Assembly: GCA_028279475.1 (NCBI GenBank) | Contig: JANQNR010000012.1 | Coordinates: 1-64,000 of the forward strand | Source: Rickettsiales bacterium | GTDB taxonomy: Bacteria > Pseudomonadota > Alphaproteobacteria > Rickettsiales > UBA998 | Direction: 5' to 3' | DNA length: 64,000 nucleotides | Shown: piece by piece, positions 45,139 to 53,321 of the stretch | Layout: each line of letters opens with the position of its first letter | Position numbering within the stretch: the stretch's first letter is position 1 | Notes under the pieces: model-generated | The model's input: only the letters and a program-made list of their open reading frames with translations | Databases searched by the model: none | What the model was told of the DNA's origin: nothing | Translations under genes and position numbers: made by a program

Positions 45139-45248
45139 CGTCATTCCGTCATTCCGGCGTAGTCCAGAATCCAGTCATTGCCGCGATAGCGATAATGATA
45201 ACCTGCAATGCAGGTCATTGATGGACCCCGGCCTTCGCCAGGGTGACG
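45139..45248. repeat. Family C repeats between leuS and lptE
   Basis: CGTCATTCCGTCATTCCGGCGTAG... and a right half GATGGACCCCGGCCTTCGCCAGGGTGACG flank a central ACCTGCAATGCAGGT palindrome (45211-45225 approx). The only reasonable in-frame ATG for lptE lies within this element. Confidence 0.8.
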
Positions 45249-45748
45249 TTCCAAAGTACAGCACAATAACAACATTTACTATCCTCTGCACCCTGTTCCT
45301 CCTCAGCGCCTGCGGATTCACGCCTGTCTATCAGCAGGGCGCTGCCAAAGAATCTCTCTCAGCCATTCGCATTGAGGCACCGAACACCCGTGACGACCAA
45401 CAGTTGAAAGCCATGCTGGAAGACATGCTCGCCCCTTCGGGGCAGACCACCCCGCGCTATCGCCTGACGCCGGGGCTGGGCATTACTATCGAACCGCTCA
45501 GCATCGACCTGGACGGCACCACGCGGCGTTATCGCCTGCTGGGGACAGCCACACCAGCCCTAACCGATCTCGATACCGGGCAAACGGTATTTACCACCCG
45601 TATTCAACGCTTTAACAGCTACCATATTTCGGATGCGGATTACTCCACCTATGTTGCAGCACAAAATGCGCGGGAAGAACTTCTTGGCCTGATGGCGGAA
45701 GAGATTCGTCTGCGACTCATCACCCACTTCAGCCAGACAGGGCAATGA
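45221..45748 (+). CDS. lptE: LPS-assembly lipoprotein LptE
   Basis: About 175 residues. A lipoprotein signal (FTILCTLFLLSAC|GFTPVYQ) with lipobox LSAC is followed by the compact LptE fold (LTPGLGITIEPLSIDLDGTTRRYRLLGTA, TRIQRFNSYHISDADYSTYVA). LptE plugs the LptD barrel at the outer membrane. Its position after leuS is typical. The start is unusual: ATG 45221 lies inside a palindromic repeat, so the first residues MDPGLRQGDV come from repeat DNA. The stop overlaps the next start (ATGA). Confidence 0.88.
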   Translation: MDPGLRQGDVPKYSTITTFTILCTLFLLSACGFTPVYQQGAAKESLSAIRIEAPNTRDDQQLKAMLEDMLAPSGQTTPRYRLTPGLGITIEPLSIDLDGTTRRYRLLGTATPALTDLDTGQTVFTTRIQRFNSYHISDADYSTYVAAQNAREELLGLMAEEIRLRLITHFSQTGQ

Positions 45749-46377
45749 TGCCCACCATCGATATTTTCTTCCTGGCATCCCTGATCGGTACCGTTGCCTT
45801 TGCACTGAGTGGGTTTCTGGTCGGTGTGCGCAAGGAGCTGGATCTGATGGGGGTGTTCATCCTCTCCATGCTCACTGCCAATGGTGGCGGCGCGGTGCGT
45901 GACACGCTGGTCGGACGTCTGCCTGGCGTACTGACCGACATTTCCGCCTTCCTCACCGTCGTCGGCGTCATCGCGATTGCCATGCTGCTACGCCTGCACA
46001 AACACAAACAACTGGAAAAAAGTCGCCTGTTTATCCTGTCCGACTCGATGGGGCTGGCCGCCTTCAGCGTCACCGGTGCACTGGTCGGCATTGAGGAAGG
46101 GCTCAGCATCTTCGGCGTGATGGTGCTGGCCTTCCTGACCGCATCCGGTGGCGGCATTATCCGCGACCTGATGGTCAATGAGGTGCCATCCGTCCTCAGC
46201 AGTGACTTCTACGGCTCCATCGCCATTCTGATGGGTGCAATGCTCTATGGCCTGCACGAACTCGGCATGGACAGTAATCTGACGGTGCTGCTGGTATTCG
46301 GCGTTGCTCTCATCCTGCGCCTGATCGCCTATTATCTCGGCTGGCGTCTGCCCCGCATGAGCATGAGGGACGGATGA
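45745..46377 (+). CDS. TRIC channel / UPF0126 family membrane protein
   Basis: A 210-residue membrane protein with two repeated halves of three helices plus one. Each half carries the glycine-rich signature: LTANGGGAVRDTLVG and LTASGGGIIRDLMVN. Homologues form trimeric cation or glycine channels. Start ATG 45745 overlaps the lptE stop, and its own stop overlaps the dctQ start, so the three genes are coupled. Confidence 0.93.
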   Translation: MMPTIDIFFLASLIGTVAFALSGFLVGVRKELDLMGVFILSMLTANGGGAVRDTLVGRLPGVLTDISAFLTVVGVIAIAMLLRLHKHKQLEKSRLFILSDSMGLAAFSVTGALVGIEEGLSIFGVMVLAFLTASGGGIIRDLMVNEVPSVLSSDFYGSIAILMGAMLYGLHELGMDSNLTVLLVFGVALILRLIAYYLGWRLPRMSMRDG

Positions 46378-46892
46378 CACTGGCAGACCGGCTGGAACGC
46401 ATCAACCGTGGTGTCGGCCGGCTTGTCGCCTGGCTGGCGCTGGCAATGGTGGTGATGATGTCGATCAATGTCACCATGCGCTATCTGTTCGCTGCCGGTG
46501 ATCCATGGCAACAGGAGCTGGTACGCTTCTTCCATGCCGGACTGTTCCTGCTGGGTGCGGGCTATGCCTATGCCAATGATGCCCATGTCCGCGTCGATGT
46601 CTGCTACCATCATTTCCGCCCCAGGGTGCAGGCATGGGTCAACCTGCTAGGGGTTCTGCTCCTGCTCTTCCCGTTTTGTGGTGCACTGATCTGGTTCTCC
46701 TGGTATTATGTGCTGGCCGCCTGGGCGATTCGGGAAGGCTCCGGTGAATTCCGTGGGATGCCGGGTGTCTTTTTACTGAAAACCGGTATCTGGGGCTGCG
46801 CCCTGCTCCTGATATTGCAAGGATGCGCCGTGCTGTTGCGCAGTGGTGCGGTTATTGTTAAGCCAAAAAAAAAAGACTCCCTAGCTATGTAA
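46374..46892 (+). CDS. TRAP transporter small permease (DctQ)
   Basis: A 172-residue four-helix membrane protein. NVTMRYLFAAGDPWQQELVRFF and GAGYAYANDAHVRVDVCYHHF are typical of DctQ small permeases. It normally pairs with the large permease (DctM) and a periplasmic substrate-binding protein. DctM lies 0.8 kb downstream, separated by an opposing small gene and repeats. No DctP is in the window. Its 3' end doubles as the U-tract of a minus-strand terminator. Confidence 0.9.
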   Translation: MTLADRLERINRGVGRLVAWLALAMVVMMSINVTMRYLFAAGDPWQQELVRFFHAGLFLLGAGYAYANDAHVRVDVCYHHFRPRVQAWVNLLGVLLLLFPFCGALIWFSWYYVLAAWAIREGSGEFRGMPGVFLLKTGIWGCALLLILQGCAVLLRSGAVIVKPKKKDSLAM

Positions 46893-46916
46893 CTATCGTT
46901 ACATGCACAGAAAGTC
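46865..46916 (-). terminator. Rho-independent terminator of the 91-residue gene
   Basis: On the minus strand GACT...AGTC encloses ATGTAAC-GATA-GTTACAT (46904-46887) and is followed by ten T residues (46874-46865). The T-tract is antisense to the end of dctQ. Confidence 0.75.
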
Positions 46917-47191
46917 TAAGGTGCAAGGTAGTGTACCTCTACTCCATCAGTACCCTCCAAATCACGTTTGCATTGAGCCGCCTCCTCTTGGTTATCAGAA
47001 GCGATGATTACTTTGCTACTAGTACCCAGGCTTTGCTTGGCCTGTGCCACAAGCCCATGGGAGCCTGAAATACAATGACTTATACCTTTCACCGGAAACT
47101 CTTTACAATCTCCATTTTTAAGCAAAAAGAAAAACACCTTATGAAATAATTCGGCAGAATTCTCATATGGCGTCACTACTGTAGCTTTCAT
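46916..47191 (-). CDS. Hypothetical 91-residue protein
   Basis: No family recognised. It is a small mixed alpha/beta-looking protein (TSSKVIIASDNQEEAAQCKRDL, GTDGVEVHYLAP) with three cysteines and no signal peptide. A strong terminator directly follows its stop codon, which supports a real gene. It runs against the flanking TRAP genes and looks inserted between dctQ and dctM. Confidence 0.6.
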   Translation of the reverse strand: MKATVVTPYENSAELFHKVFFFLLKNGDCKEFPVKGISHCISGSHGLVAQAKQSLGTSSKVIIASDNQEEAAQCKRDLEGTDGVEVHYLAP

Positions 47192-47695
47192 TTGTAGGTA
47201 CCTAAATAAATGGCCTAAACATCATGTAAACTCAATTATTCTACAATAATGGTTAACAAAAATCAACACTTAAAAAGACCACGACATCATTCTTCTTCAC
47301 ATATACAGGAGGAAGGATATATACCTGAACTATGGATACGTCTGCTATTAACCCAGAGCAAAACCCACTCTCCCCCACCTGCACCCGCTTGCGGGGTGCA
47401 GGTCTCTGTATATGTACAGCACCCCACTTGTGGGTGCTGTACGGGAGAGTCGAAGAGAGCAAGCGTAGCGCCGCTCGATTCGGTGAGGGGTGGATAGTAA
47501 TTGACCCCTCACGCATCGTCTTCGGCTCCGTTGTCGCCTTGACTCTGCTGCTCTCCCGCAAGGGGAGAGCGGTGGCGCCCTGCGTGCAGGTGCAAGCTTG
47601 GGGAGAACAGATGCACCATCGCTACTTATCTATAGTTCGGGTTATTTATGAATTCTGGGTCAAGCCCGGAATGACGATGGCTCGGAGCTAACCTC
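47192..47695. other. Gene-free, repeat-rich gap between the TRAP genes
   Basis: No convincing ORF is seen. The first 150 bases are AT-rich and probably hold the promoter of the minus-strand 91-residue gene. The rest is a nested palindromic mosaic (47364-47620) and a short CCGGAATGAC repeat (47651-47676). GGAG before ATG 47696 serves dctM. Confidence 0.7.
47364..47620. repeat. Nested palindromic mosaic
   Basis: CTGCACCC/GGGTGCAG (about 47379-47402), GTACAGCACCC (47414-47424) with GGGTGCTGTAC (47432-47442), CTCTCCC/GGGGAGAG near 47550-47570, and a further GCAGGTGCAAGC-like arm. CTCTCCC and GGGAGAG arms also occur at the outer ends, so smaller palindromes sit inside a larger one. Confidence 0.75.
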
Positions 47696-49159
47696 ATGAT
47701 CGTTGCCCTCCTCGTACTCACCACCTTCGCCGCGCTACTGGTCGGGTTTCCGGTAGCCTTCACGCTGGGTGGCGTTGCATTACTGTTTGCCTTTGGCGGC
47801 GCGGCGTTCGACCTGTTCAACCTCGCCTATCTGCTGGCACTGCCCGGCACCATTTACGGCATTATGACCAGTGACCTGCTGATTGCCGTCCCACTCTTCG
47901 TCTTCATGGGGCTAGTGCTGGAACGCTCACGCATCGCCGAAGAATTGCTGCAAACCATGACCGCCTGTTTCGGCAACCTGCGTGCCGGGCTGAGCGTCTC
48001 CGTACTCGTTGTCGGTGCGCTGCTGGCCGCCTCGACCGGCATTGTCGGCGCAACCGTCGTCACCATGGGGCTGATTTCCCTGCCGGTTATGCTCAAAAGC
48101 GGCTATTGCCCACGACTTTCCACCGGCGCTATCTGTGCGGCAGGTACACTGGGACAGGTCATCCCACCCTCCGTCGTTCTGATTTTACTGGCTGACCAGA
48201 TTTCCGGCGCCTGGCAATTAACGCAACTCTCGCAGGGCGTCACCTCGCCACAACCGGTCAGTATCGCTGATATGTTCGTCGCCGCCCTGATTCCCGGACT
48301 GCTGCTGGTATGCTGCTACATCATGTGGCAATATCTCTACGGCATGCGCCACCCGGAGCGCGTCCCATCCATGCCGGAAGCGGAGCGTCACGCCCTGCTG
48401 GGAGAAGAAACCTTTCGCCATGTCATGACCGTCCTGCTCCCACCCCTGCTACTGATCGCACTGGTACTTGGTTCCATCCTCGCCGGGATTGCCACCGCCA
48501 CCGAGTCCGCTGCGATTGGCGCGATGGGCGCACTGGCGCTGGCGGGGCTGCGCCGCCGGCTGAATCGTGAGTCGCTGCGTGAGGTAATGGACGGCACCCT
48601 CAATATGAGCGCCATGGTGTTTCTGATCCTTATTGGTGCTGCCATTTTCACATTGGTGTTTCGCGGCTATCATGGTGACCGGCTGGTGCAAGACCTACTC
48701 TCTGCCCTGCCTGGCGGTCTGGGGGGCGCCATGCTGCTAACTATGCTAGTCATGTTCCTGCTCGGCTTCTTCCTCGACTTCATCCAGATTATCTATGTCG
48801 TCGTGCCGATGGTCGCACCCATTCTGCTGGCCATGGGCGCCGACCCGGTCTGGCTAGCGGTAATGATTGCCATCAACCTGCAAACCTCCTTCCTCACCCC
48901 ACCCTTTGGATTCGCCCTGTTTTACCTGCGCGGCGTCGCCCCTCCGAGTGTCAAAACCACCGACATGTACCGCGGCGTGATTCCTTTCATTATCATTCAA
49001 CTCTTGATGCTCGGCGCTATTGCCGCCCAGCCTGCATTGGCTACCTGGCTGCCACGCACGATCTACGGCACCGACTTCCGCAACGCACTCCCCGCCAACC
49101 CGCACGCCATTCGTTCGCATTTCGATGACGATGCCGAGAGCTGGGAGATCAATTTTTAA
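47696..49159 (+). CDS. TRAP transporter large permease (DctM)
   Basis: A 487-residue permease with about 12 hydrophobic helices. Signatures: LIAVPLFVFMGLVLERSRIAEELL, GTLGQVIPPSVVLILLADQ, GIATATESAAIGAMGALALAG and INLQTSFLTPPFGFALFYLRG. It forms the sodium-coupled membrane subunit for carboxylate-type solutes. The long loop around residues 180-230 suggests the DctM-TTT subtype for unusual substrates, which is only a suggestion. Its small-permease partner is at 46374. Confidence 0.94.
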   Translation: MIVALLVLTTFAALLVGFPVAFTLGGVALLFAFGGAAFDLFNLAYLLALPGTIYGIMTSDLLIAVPLFVFMGLVLERSRIAEELLQTMTACFGNLRAGLSVSVLVVGALLAASTGIVGATVVTMGLISLPVMLKSGYCPRLSTGAICAAGTLGQVIPPSVVLILLADQISGAWQLTQLSQGVTSPQPVSIADMFVAALIPGLLLVCCYIMWQYLYGMRHPERVPSMPEAERHALLGEETFRHVMTVLLPPLLLIALVLGSILAGIATATESAAIGAMGALALAGLRRRLNRESLREVMDGTLNMSAMVFLILIGAAIFTLVFRGYHGDRLVQDLLSALPGGLGGAMLLTMLVMFLLGFFLDFIQIIYVVVPMVAPILLAMGADPVWLAVMIAINLQTSFLTPPFGFALFYLRGVAPPSVKTTDMYRGVIPFIIIQLLMLGAIAAQPALATWLPRTIYGTDFRNALPANPHAIRSHFDDDAESWEINF

Positions 49160-49195
49160 TAGCATCCCTTATCGCTTTGCCTATGCTGAACTCCC

Positions 49196-50050
49196 ATGCG
49201 CTATCTTGATTCATTGACCGAAATCCTTTCCGACTATGACGGCTTCCTGATTGACCTGTGGGGCGTCGTGCATGACGGCACTGTACTGTATGACGGCGTT
49301 AGTGCCAGTTTTGACGCCATCGCCAACGCCGACAAACGCGCCGTGATTCTCTCCAACGCGCCACGCCGCGCCAAACGCTCTATGCAAACATTGGAATATC
49401 TGGGCATTGCCCCCTCATGCTACCACGCACTCGTCACCTCCGGTGAAGCCAGCTTCCAGGAAATCACCCGCCAGCGCCGGGGGAAGCGCTGCTATTATCT
49501 CGGCCCGGAAGAGGATGCAGACATTCTTAATGGTCTGCCGGTCACATTCGTCACCAACGCCAAAGAAGCGGATTTTGTCTATAATATCGGTCACCGTTAT
49601 GCGTTCCAACCCTTGGTGGAATTAAAAGAAGAACTGGAAACCCTGCGCTGGCTCAATGTACCCATGGTCTGCGCCAACCCGGATATTGATGTGATCAAGA
49701 TGGATGGCACCCGCTACCCCTGCGCCGGAGAAATCGCCACCTATTACCAAAACATTGGTGGACAGGTGCAGTATTTCGGCAAGCCCTATCCAATGGTCTA
49801 TGCCATGGCACGCAACGCACTCGAATTGCCAACTGACGCCCGCCTGCTGGCCATTGGCGATAATCTGGCCACCGACATTACTGGAGCGCAGCAGCAAGGC
49901 ATCGACTCCCTGCTAGTAACCGGCGGCGTGCTGCGACAAAGCGCCTATGCCTATGGTCGCTTGAACCGGGAATTACTGGAAGCGGAAATTGCCAATAGCG
50001 GCGTAACACCGAATTTTATTGTTGAACAGTTTGGGATTGCCGGTAGATGA
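49196..50050 (+). CDS. TIGR01459-family HAD hydrolase (class IIA)
   Basis: A 284-residue HAD phosphatase. Motif I is DGFLIDLWGVVHDGTVLYDG (D-x-W variant common in this subfamily), with AVILSNAPRRAKRSM following and GKPYPMVYAMARNAL...AIGDNLATDITGAQQQGIDSLLV near the C-terminus. The family is widespread in alphaproteobacteria and related to NagD and phosphoglycolate phosphatases; its substrate is unknown. It starts 36 bp after dctM. Confidence 0.9.
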   Translation: MRYLDSLTEILSDYDGFLIDLWGVVHDGTVLYDGVSASFDAIANADKRAVILSNAPRRAKRSMQTLEYLGIAPSCYHALVTSGEASFQEITRQRRGKRCYYLGPEEDADILNGLPVTFVTNAKEADFVYNIGHRYAFQPLVELKEELETLRWLNVPMVCANPDIDVIKMDGTRYPCAGEIATYYQNIGGQVQYFGKPYPMVYAMARNALELPTDARLLAIGDNLATDITGAQQQGIDSLLVTGGVLRQSAYAYGRLNRELLEAEIANSGVTPNFIVEQFGIAGR

Positions 50051-50067
50051 GTAGTGTATACGATTAT

Positions 50068-50170
50068 CCCCTCTCCCTTTGGGAGAGGGTTAGGGTTAGG
50101 GCTTCTATCAGTCACTACCAAACCCTCACCCGGCTCACGCTGTTCGCCGACCTCTCCCAGAGGGAGAGGT
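50068..50170. repeat. CCTCTCCC-type palindromic repeat supplying the ruvC RBS
   Basis: CCCTCTCCC-TTT-GGGAGAGGG (50069-50089), then GTTAGGGTTAGGG and CCCTCACCCGGC..., and a closing CCTCTCCC-AGA-GGGAGAGG (50151-50169). The final GAGG sits five bases before ruvC ATG. A related unit occurs inside rluD and at 47364-47620. Confidence 0.85.
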
Positions 50171-50174
50171 TATC

Positions 50175-50672
50175 ATGACTAGCATACGCATCATCGGCAT
50201 TGACCCCGGCCTGCAACATACCGGCTGGGGCGTGGTGGAAGCACACGGCAACCGCCTACGCTACCTTGCCTCCGGCGCAATTCACCCACCACCAAAAGCC
50301 GCGCTTTCCGAACGTCTGCATTACTTACACCAGGAATTAATGCAGGTGCTGACATGCTACCAACCTCAGGAAGGTGCCATCGAACAAACCTTTGTCAGCG
50401 TCAATGCTACCTCTACCCTCAAGCTGGGGAATGCACGCGGAGCCTTACTGCTGACCCTTGCCATACATGGCCTGCCAGTATGCGAATATGACGCGACCAA
50501 GGTCAAAAAAAGCCTGACCGGCGCCGGACGTGCCGATAAAGAACAGATTGCCATGATGGTACGTACCCTGCTTCCAGGCTGCGATCACGAAGCCTCCTTT
50601 GATGCATTCGACGCCCTCGCCATTGCCATCACCCATTGCCATGGACGAACGTTGGCAGGGGCTATGGCTTAA
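50175..50672 (+). CDS. ruvC: Holliday-junction resolvase RuvC
   Basis: A 165-residue endonuclease cleaving four-way DNA junctions with RuvAB. Acidic active-site residues appear in RIIGIDPGLQHTGWG, GAIEQTFVSVN and FDAFDALAIAITHCHG. ruvA and ruvB do not follow; the next gene is on the other strand. Its ribosome-binding site GGGAGAGG is part of a palindromic repeat, so repeat DNA probably controls its translation. Confidence 0.95.
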   Translation: MTSIRIIGIDPGLQHTGWGVVEAHGNRLRYLASGAIHPPPKAALSERLHYLHQELMQVLTCYQPQEGAIEQTFVSVNATSTLKLGNARGALLLTLAIHGLPVCEYDATKVKKSLTGAGRADKEQIAMMVRTLLPGCDHEASFDAFDALAIAITHCHGRTLAGAMA

Positions 50673-50676
50673 TCAT

Positions 50677-52380
50677 CTATGCCACATCACCAAACGCTTC
50701 AAATAGCAAATGGTTGAGTGTATCCACGGACGTATCAATCGACGCCGTATCCAACATGGCCTCGTAACCGTCATGAGCACCAATCGTTACACCAGTATCG
50801 TCGAGCATTTGCATAAAATCATCCAATGTAGTGGCCGGTGGAAAATCAATCACCGGATCATCCGTAATGAAATCAAAATCATTGGAAAAATTCATCTTAC
50901 CGTTAGATGAAAAACGCACGGTATCTTCATGCTTCAACAATCTGACCTTCTTGCTAAAGCTCGCATCAGATAACGATACGTCATAGCCATCTATCGATAC
51001 TTCATGAACATACAGATTACGATCCTGCCCTGTAGGCCAGTGAAATTTATCATTTACAAATTCGATAGAAAGGCTGTCACTGGCTTTCAGATTTGGCACA
51101 TCAAATGTAAAATGCTGTGTTTCACCACTGGAGCGCAACGCCGTCACTTCCGTTTCAAACACCACCGTATGATTATCTTTGACCACACGCATGATTGGCG
51201 CACCGTCAAATTGATCACCGGATGCGGCAATCGTGACGGATCGCGTCAGGCCAATCACACCGGGAGCAAACATATTATCAAACTGCTCCAATGCGCTGAT
51301 GTCACTGCGGATCACCGCATCGCCCGTCAACTCAATGGTATCATGCACATACGTATTATGGCTATACGTCCCATCATTCACGACGATATCGACGATTTTC
51401 ACGGAGCGTTCTTTCCAGTCATTAATGTTGTAGAACGTATTATGAGAAATATCGAGGTTGGAAATTTCTAACGTTGCAGCGCTTTTACGTTTTTCGAATG
51501 AGCCAAACAGGCTTACCGCATAGAATGAATCATTCGTTTCGTTATTGGTAATGAGAATGTTTTCGGTAAAATCGCCTGAAGCTTCATCCGTCAAACCAAT
51601 CCCCATCGACCAATGATACTGATTGTGATGATTGGTAATATTACCATCCACCACTATATTATCGGCTGATGCACTCAATCCAAATGCGCCACCCTGCAAA
51701 TAATTGTTATGCATGTAGAGATTCGTGCCATGAAACACCATATTGCCCTTGCTCGCATGAGCATCGGTACCGGCGATCATCACATTATTTTCTACGTAAA
51801 CATGTTCCGCATGATCAAACTGTACATTATCGGCATCCCTACCGTTGACACCATGCAATATATTATTGGTGACAATGACATGACTTACATCCAATAGAAA
51901 CATCCCGTCACCGTAGGCTTCTTCAATCGTATTGTTGGCAAACATGAGATAGTTGCCACGATCCCAGTTGATGGCACCAAACTGGCGGGTTTCTCCTCCG
52001 GATTCTGTGAGGGTGACATTCTCAATGATCCAATGATCCGAGCGCACTCCCTTAATACCGGAAAGATGCGTCTTACCAATCGCAATATCCCTGACAATGA
52101 CATGATCTGCATCCGTGGTTCGGATAGCGTTACTGTTGGGGTTAACAATCAGTGGCTGCTCACCTGAACCATACGATGTAATAAGAATCGGCTGCTTTGC
52201 ACTGCCACTTTCGTTATCCAGCTCAAGTCGCCCTTCAAACATGGAGCCTCGTTCCAAGAAAATGCGATCCCCTGGCTGCAACCGAAGATCAGAGACCATG
52301 GAAAGTGATTTCCACGGCGTCGTCTCTGAGGTACCGTCATTAGCATCCGAGCCATACTGGCTAAGGTAGTAGTCTGTCAT
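50677..52380 (-). CDS. Right-handed beta-helix protein with CBM60-like carbohydrate-binding domain
   Basis: A 567-residue protein. Residues 1-345 look like a parallel beta-helix of the pectate-lyase/alginate type (repeated NNxI, GDGMFLLDVSHVIVTNN, VDGNITNHHNQYHW). Residues about 370-470 resemble the calcium-dependent xylan-binding CBM60 domain (VTIAASGDQFDGAPIMRV, YVHEVSIDGYDV). The C-terminal tail is acidic. There is no Sec signal peptide, so it may leave by a type I route, although no RTX repeats are seen. Substrate and activity (lyase or hydrolase) are unknown. Confidence 0.75.
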   Translation of the reverse strand: MTDYYLSQYGSDANDGTSETTPWKSLSMVSDLRLQPGDRIFLERGSMFEGRLELDNESGSAKQPILITSYGSGEQPLIVNPNSNAIRTTDADHVIVRDIAIGKTHLSGIKGVRSDHWIIENVTLTESGGETRQFGAINWDRGNYLMFANNTIEEAYGDGMFLLDVSHVIVTNNILHGVNGRDADNVQFDHAEHVYVENNVMIAGTDAHASKGNMVFHGTNLYMHNNYLQGGAFGLSASADNIVVDGNITNHHNQYHWSMGIGLTDEASGDFTENILITNNETNDSFYAVSLFGSFEKRKSAATLEISNLDISHNTFYNINDWKERSVKIVDIVVNDGTYSHNTYVHDTIELTGDAVIRSDISALEQFDNMFAPGVIGLTRSVTIAASGDQFDGAPIMRVVKDNHTVVFETEVTALRSSGETQHFTFDVPNLKASDSLSIEFVNDKFHWPTGQDRNLYVHEVSIDGYDVSLSDASFSKKVRLLKHEDTVRFSSNGKMNFSNDFDFITDDPVIDFPPATTLDDFMQMLDDTGVTIGAHDGYEAMLDTASIDTSVDTLNHLLFEAFGDVA

Positions 52381-52500
52381 TAATATCTCGAATTAGATTA
52401 AGAATCGGGAAAAGTGATGTCAAAATCATACACTTTAATTAATATTGCGGGGTGCTACCATGACTATTAACTATAGTCAAGCCCTAGACTTGGTCGATGT

Positions 52501-53274
52501 TTACTGGACCACCATCCCGTCATACGCCGGCACCACGCCATCGGGCAAATCACGCATGAGCACATCATAGTCCAGCTCATGCGCCATATGGGTCAGAATC
52601 GCCTGCTTCGGCTTCACCCGCTCAATCCAGGAAAGCGTCAAATCCAGATGCGCATGGGTCGGTGATGGTCGATAACGCAAACAATCCACCACCCAGTAGT
52701 CCACCCCTTCCAGTACTTCAAAAACGTCATCAGAGAGTGCATTCATATCAGTGGTGTAAGCAATATTACCGATCCGTATGCCCAGCGACTGCACACGCCC
52801 ATGCTGTAAAGGAAACAAGGTTACCTGCGTACCTGCAACGTCCATTGACTGCACCCCTCCCCCAATCACATGTGGCGTCAATGACGGTCTTGCCCAGATC
52901 GTACCTGGCTTATGCTCATGAAACACATAGCCAAAGCGCTGCTGCAATTCCTCCATCGTATGCGCATCGGCATATAAGGGGATGGCCGCATCCTTATGAT
53001 AATTGAACGACCGCAGATCGTCGATTCCATGACAATGGTCAGCATGGGCATGGGTGATGATAAGTGCGTCAATCATCGAAAACCCATTGGCAAGGGCTTG
53101 CATACGCAAATCAGGGGACGCATCCACCAGAATATGTCGGCCATCCGGCGTCTCAAATAACGCGGAAACGCGCAGCCGGGTATTTTTCGGATTGTCCGAG
53201 GTGCACACGGAACAATCGCAACCAATCAGCGGTACGCCTGCCGATGCTCCGCAGCCAAGAATGGTGAGTTTCAT
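52501..53274 (-). CDS. MBL-fold metallo-hydrolase (PhnP-like)
   Basis: A 257-residue metallo-beta-lactamase-fold protein. It has the cysteine-containing N-terminal CGASAGVPLIGCDCSVC zinc site of the PhnP/YcbX-like group, the metal motif THAHADHCHGIDDL, and YTTDMNALSDDVFEVL with a final LTHMAHELDY. PhnP-type enzymes hydrolyse cyclic phosphodiesters. In many alphaproteobacteria this gene follows tatD; here they are 47 kb apart. Confidence 0.9.
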   Translation of the reverse strand: MKLTILGCGASAGVPLIGCDCSVCTSDNPKNTRLRVSALFETPDGRHILVDASPDLRMQALANGFSMIDALIITHAHADHCHGIDDLRSFNYHKDAAIPLYADAHTMEELQQRFGYVFHEHKPGTIWARPSLTPHVIGGGVQSMDVAGTQVTLFPLQHGRVQSLGIRIGNIAYTTDMNALSDDVFEVLEGVDYWVVDCLRYRPSPTHAHLDLTLSWIERVKPKQAILTHMAHELDYDVLMRDLPDGVVPAYDGMVVQ

Positions 53275-53321
53275 GATGCTAGTGTAGCATGGATATTCCT
53301 AAGAAACAGTAGTGTCTGCAC

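Noticed and set aside
45041-45220. Longer LptE N-terminus starting inside leuS
   Set aside because: The extra residues are a shadow of leuS plus repeat sequence and would put about 80 residues before a lipoprotein signal peptide.
47253-47691. ORFs of 82-119 codons in the TRAP gap
   Set aside because: They are translations of nested palindromes, with repeated Cys/Arg/Pro stretches and no ribosome-binding site.
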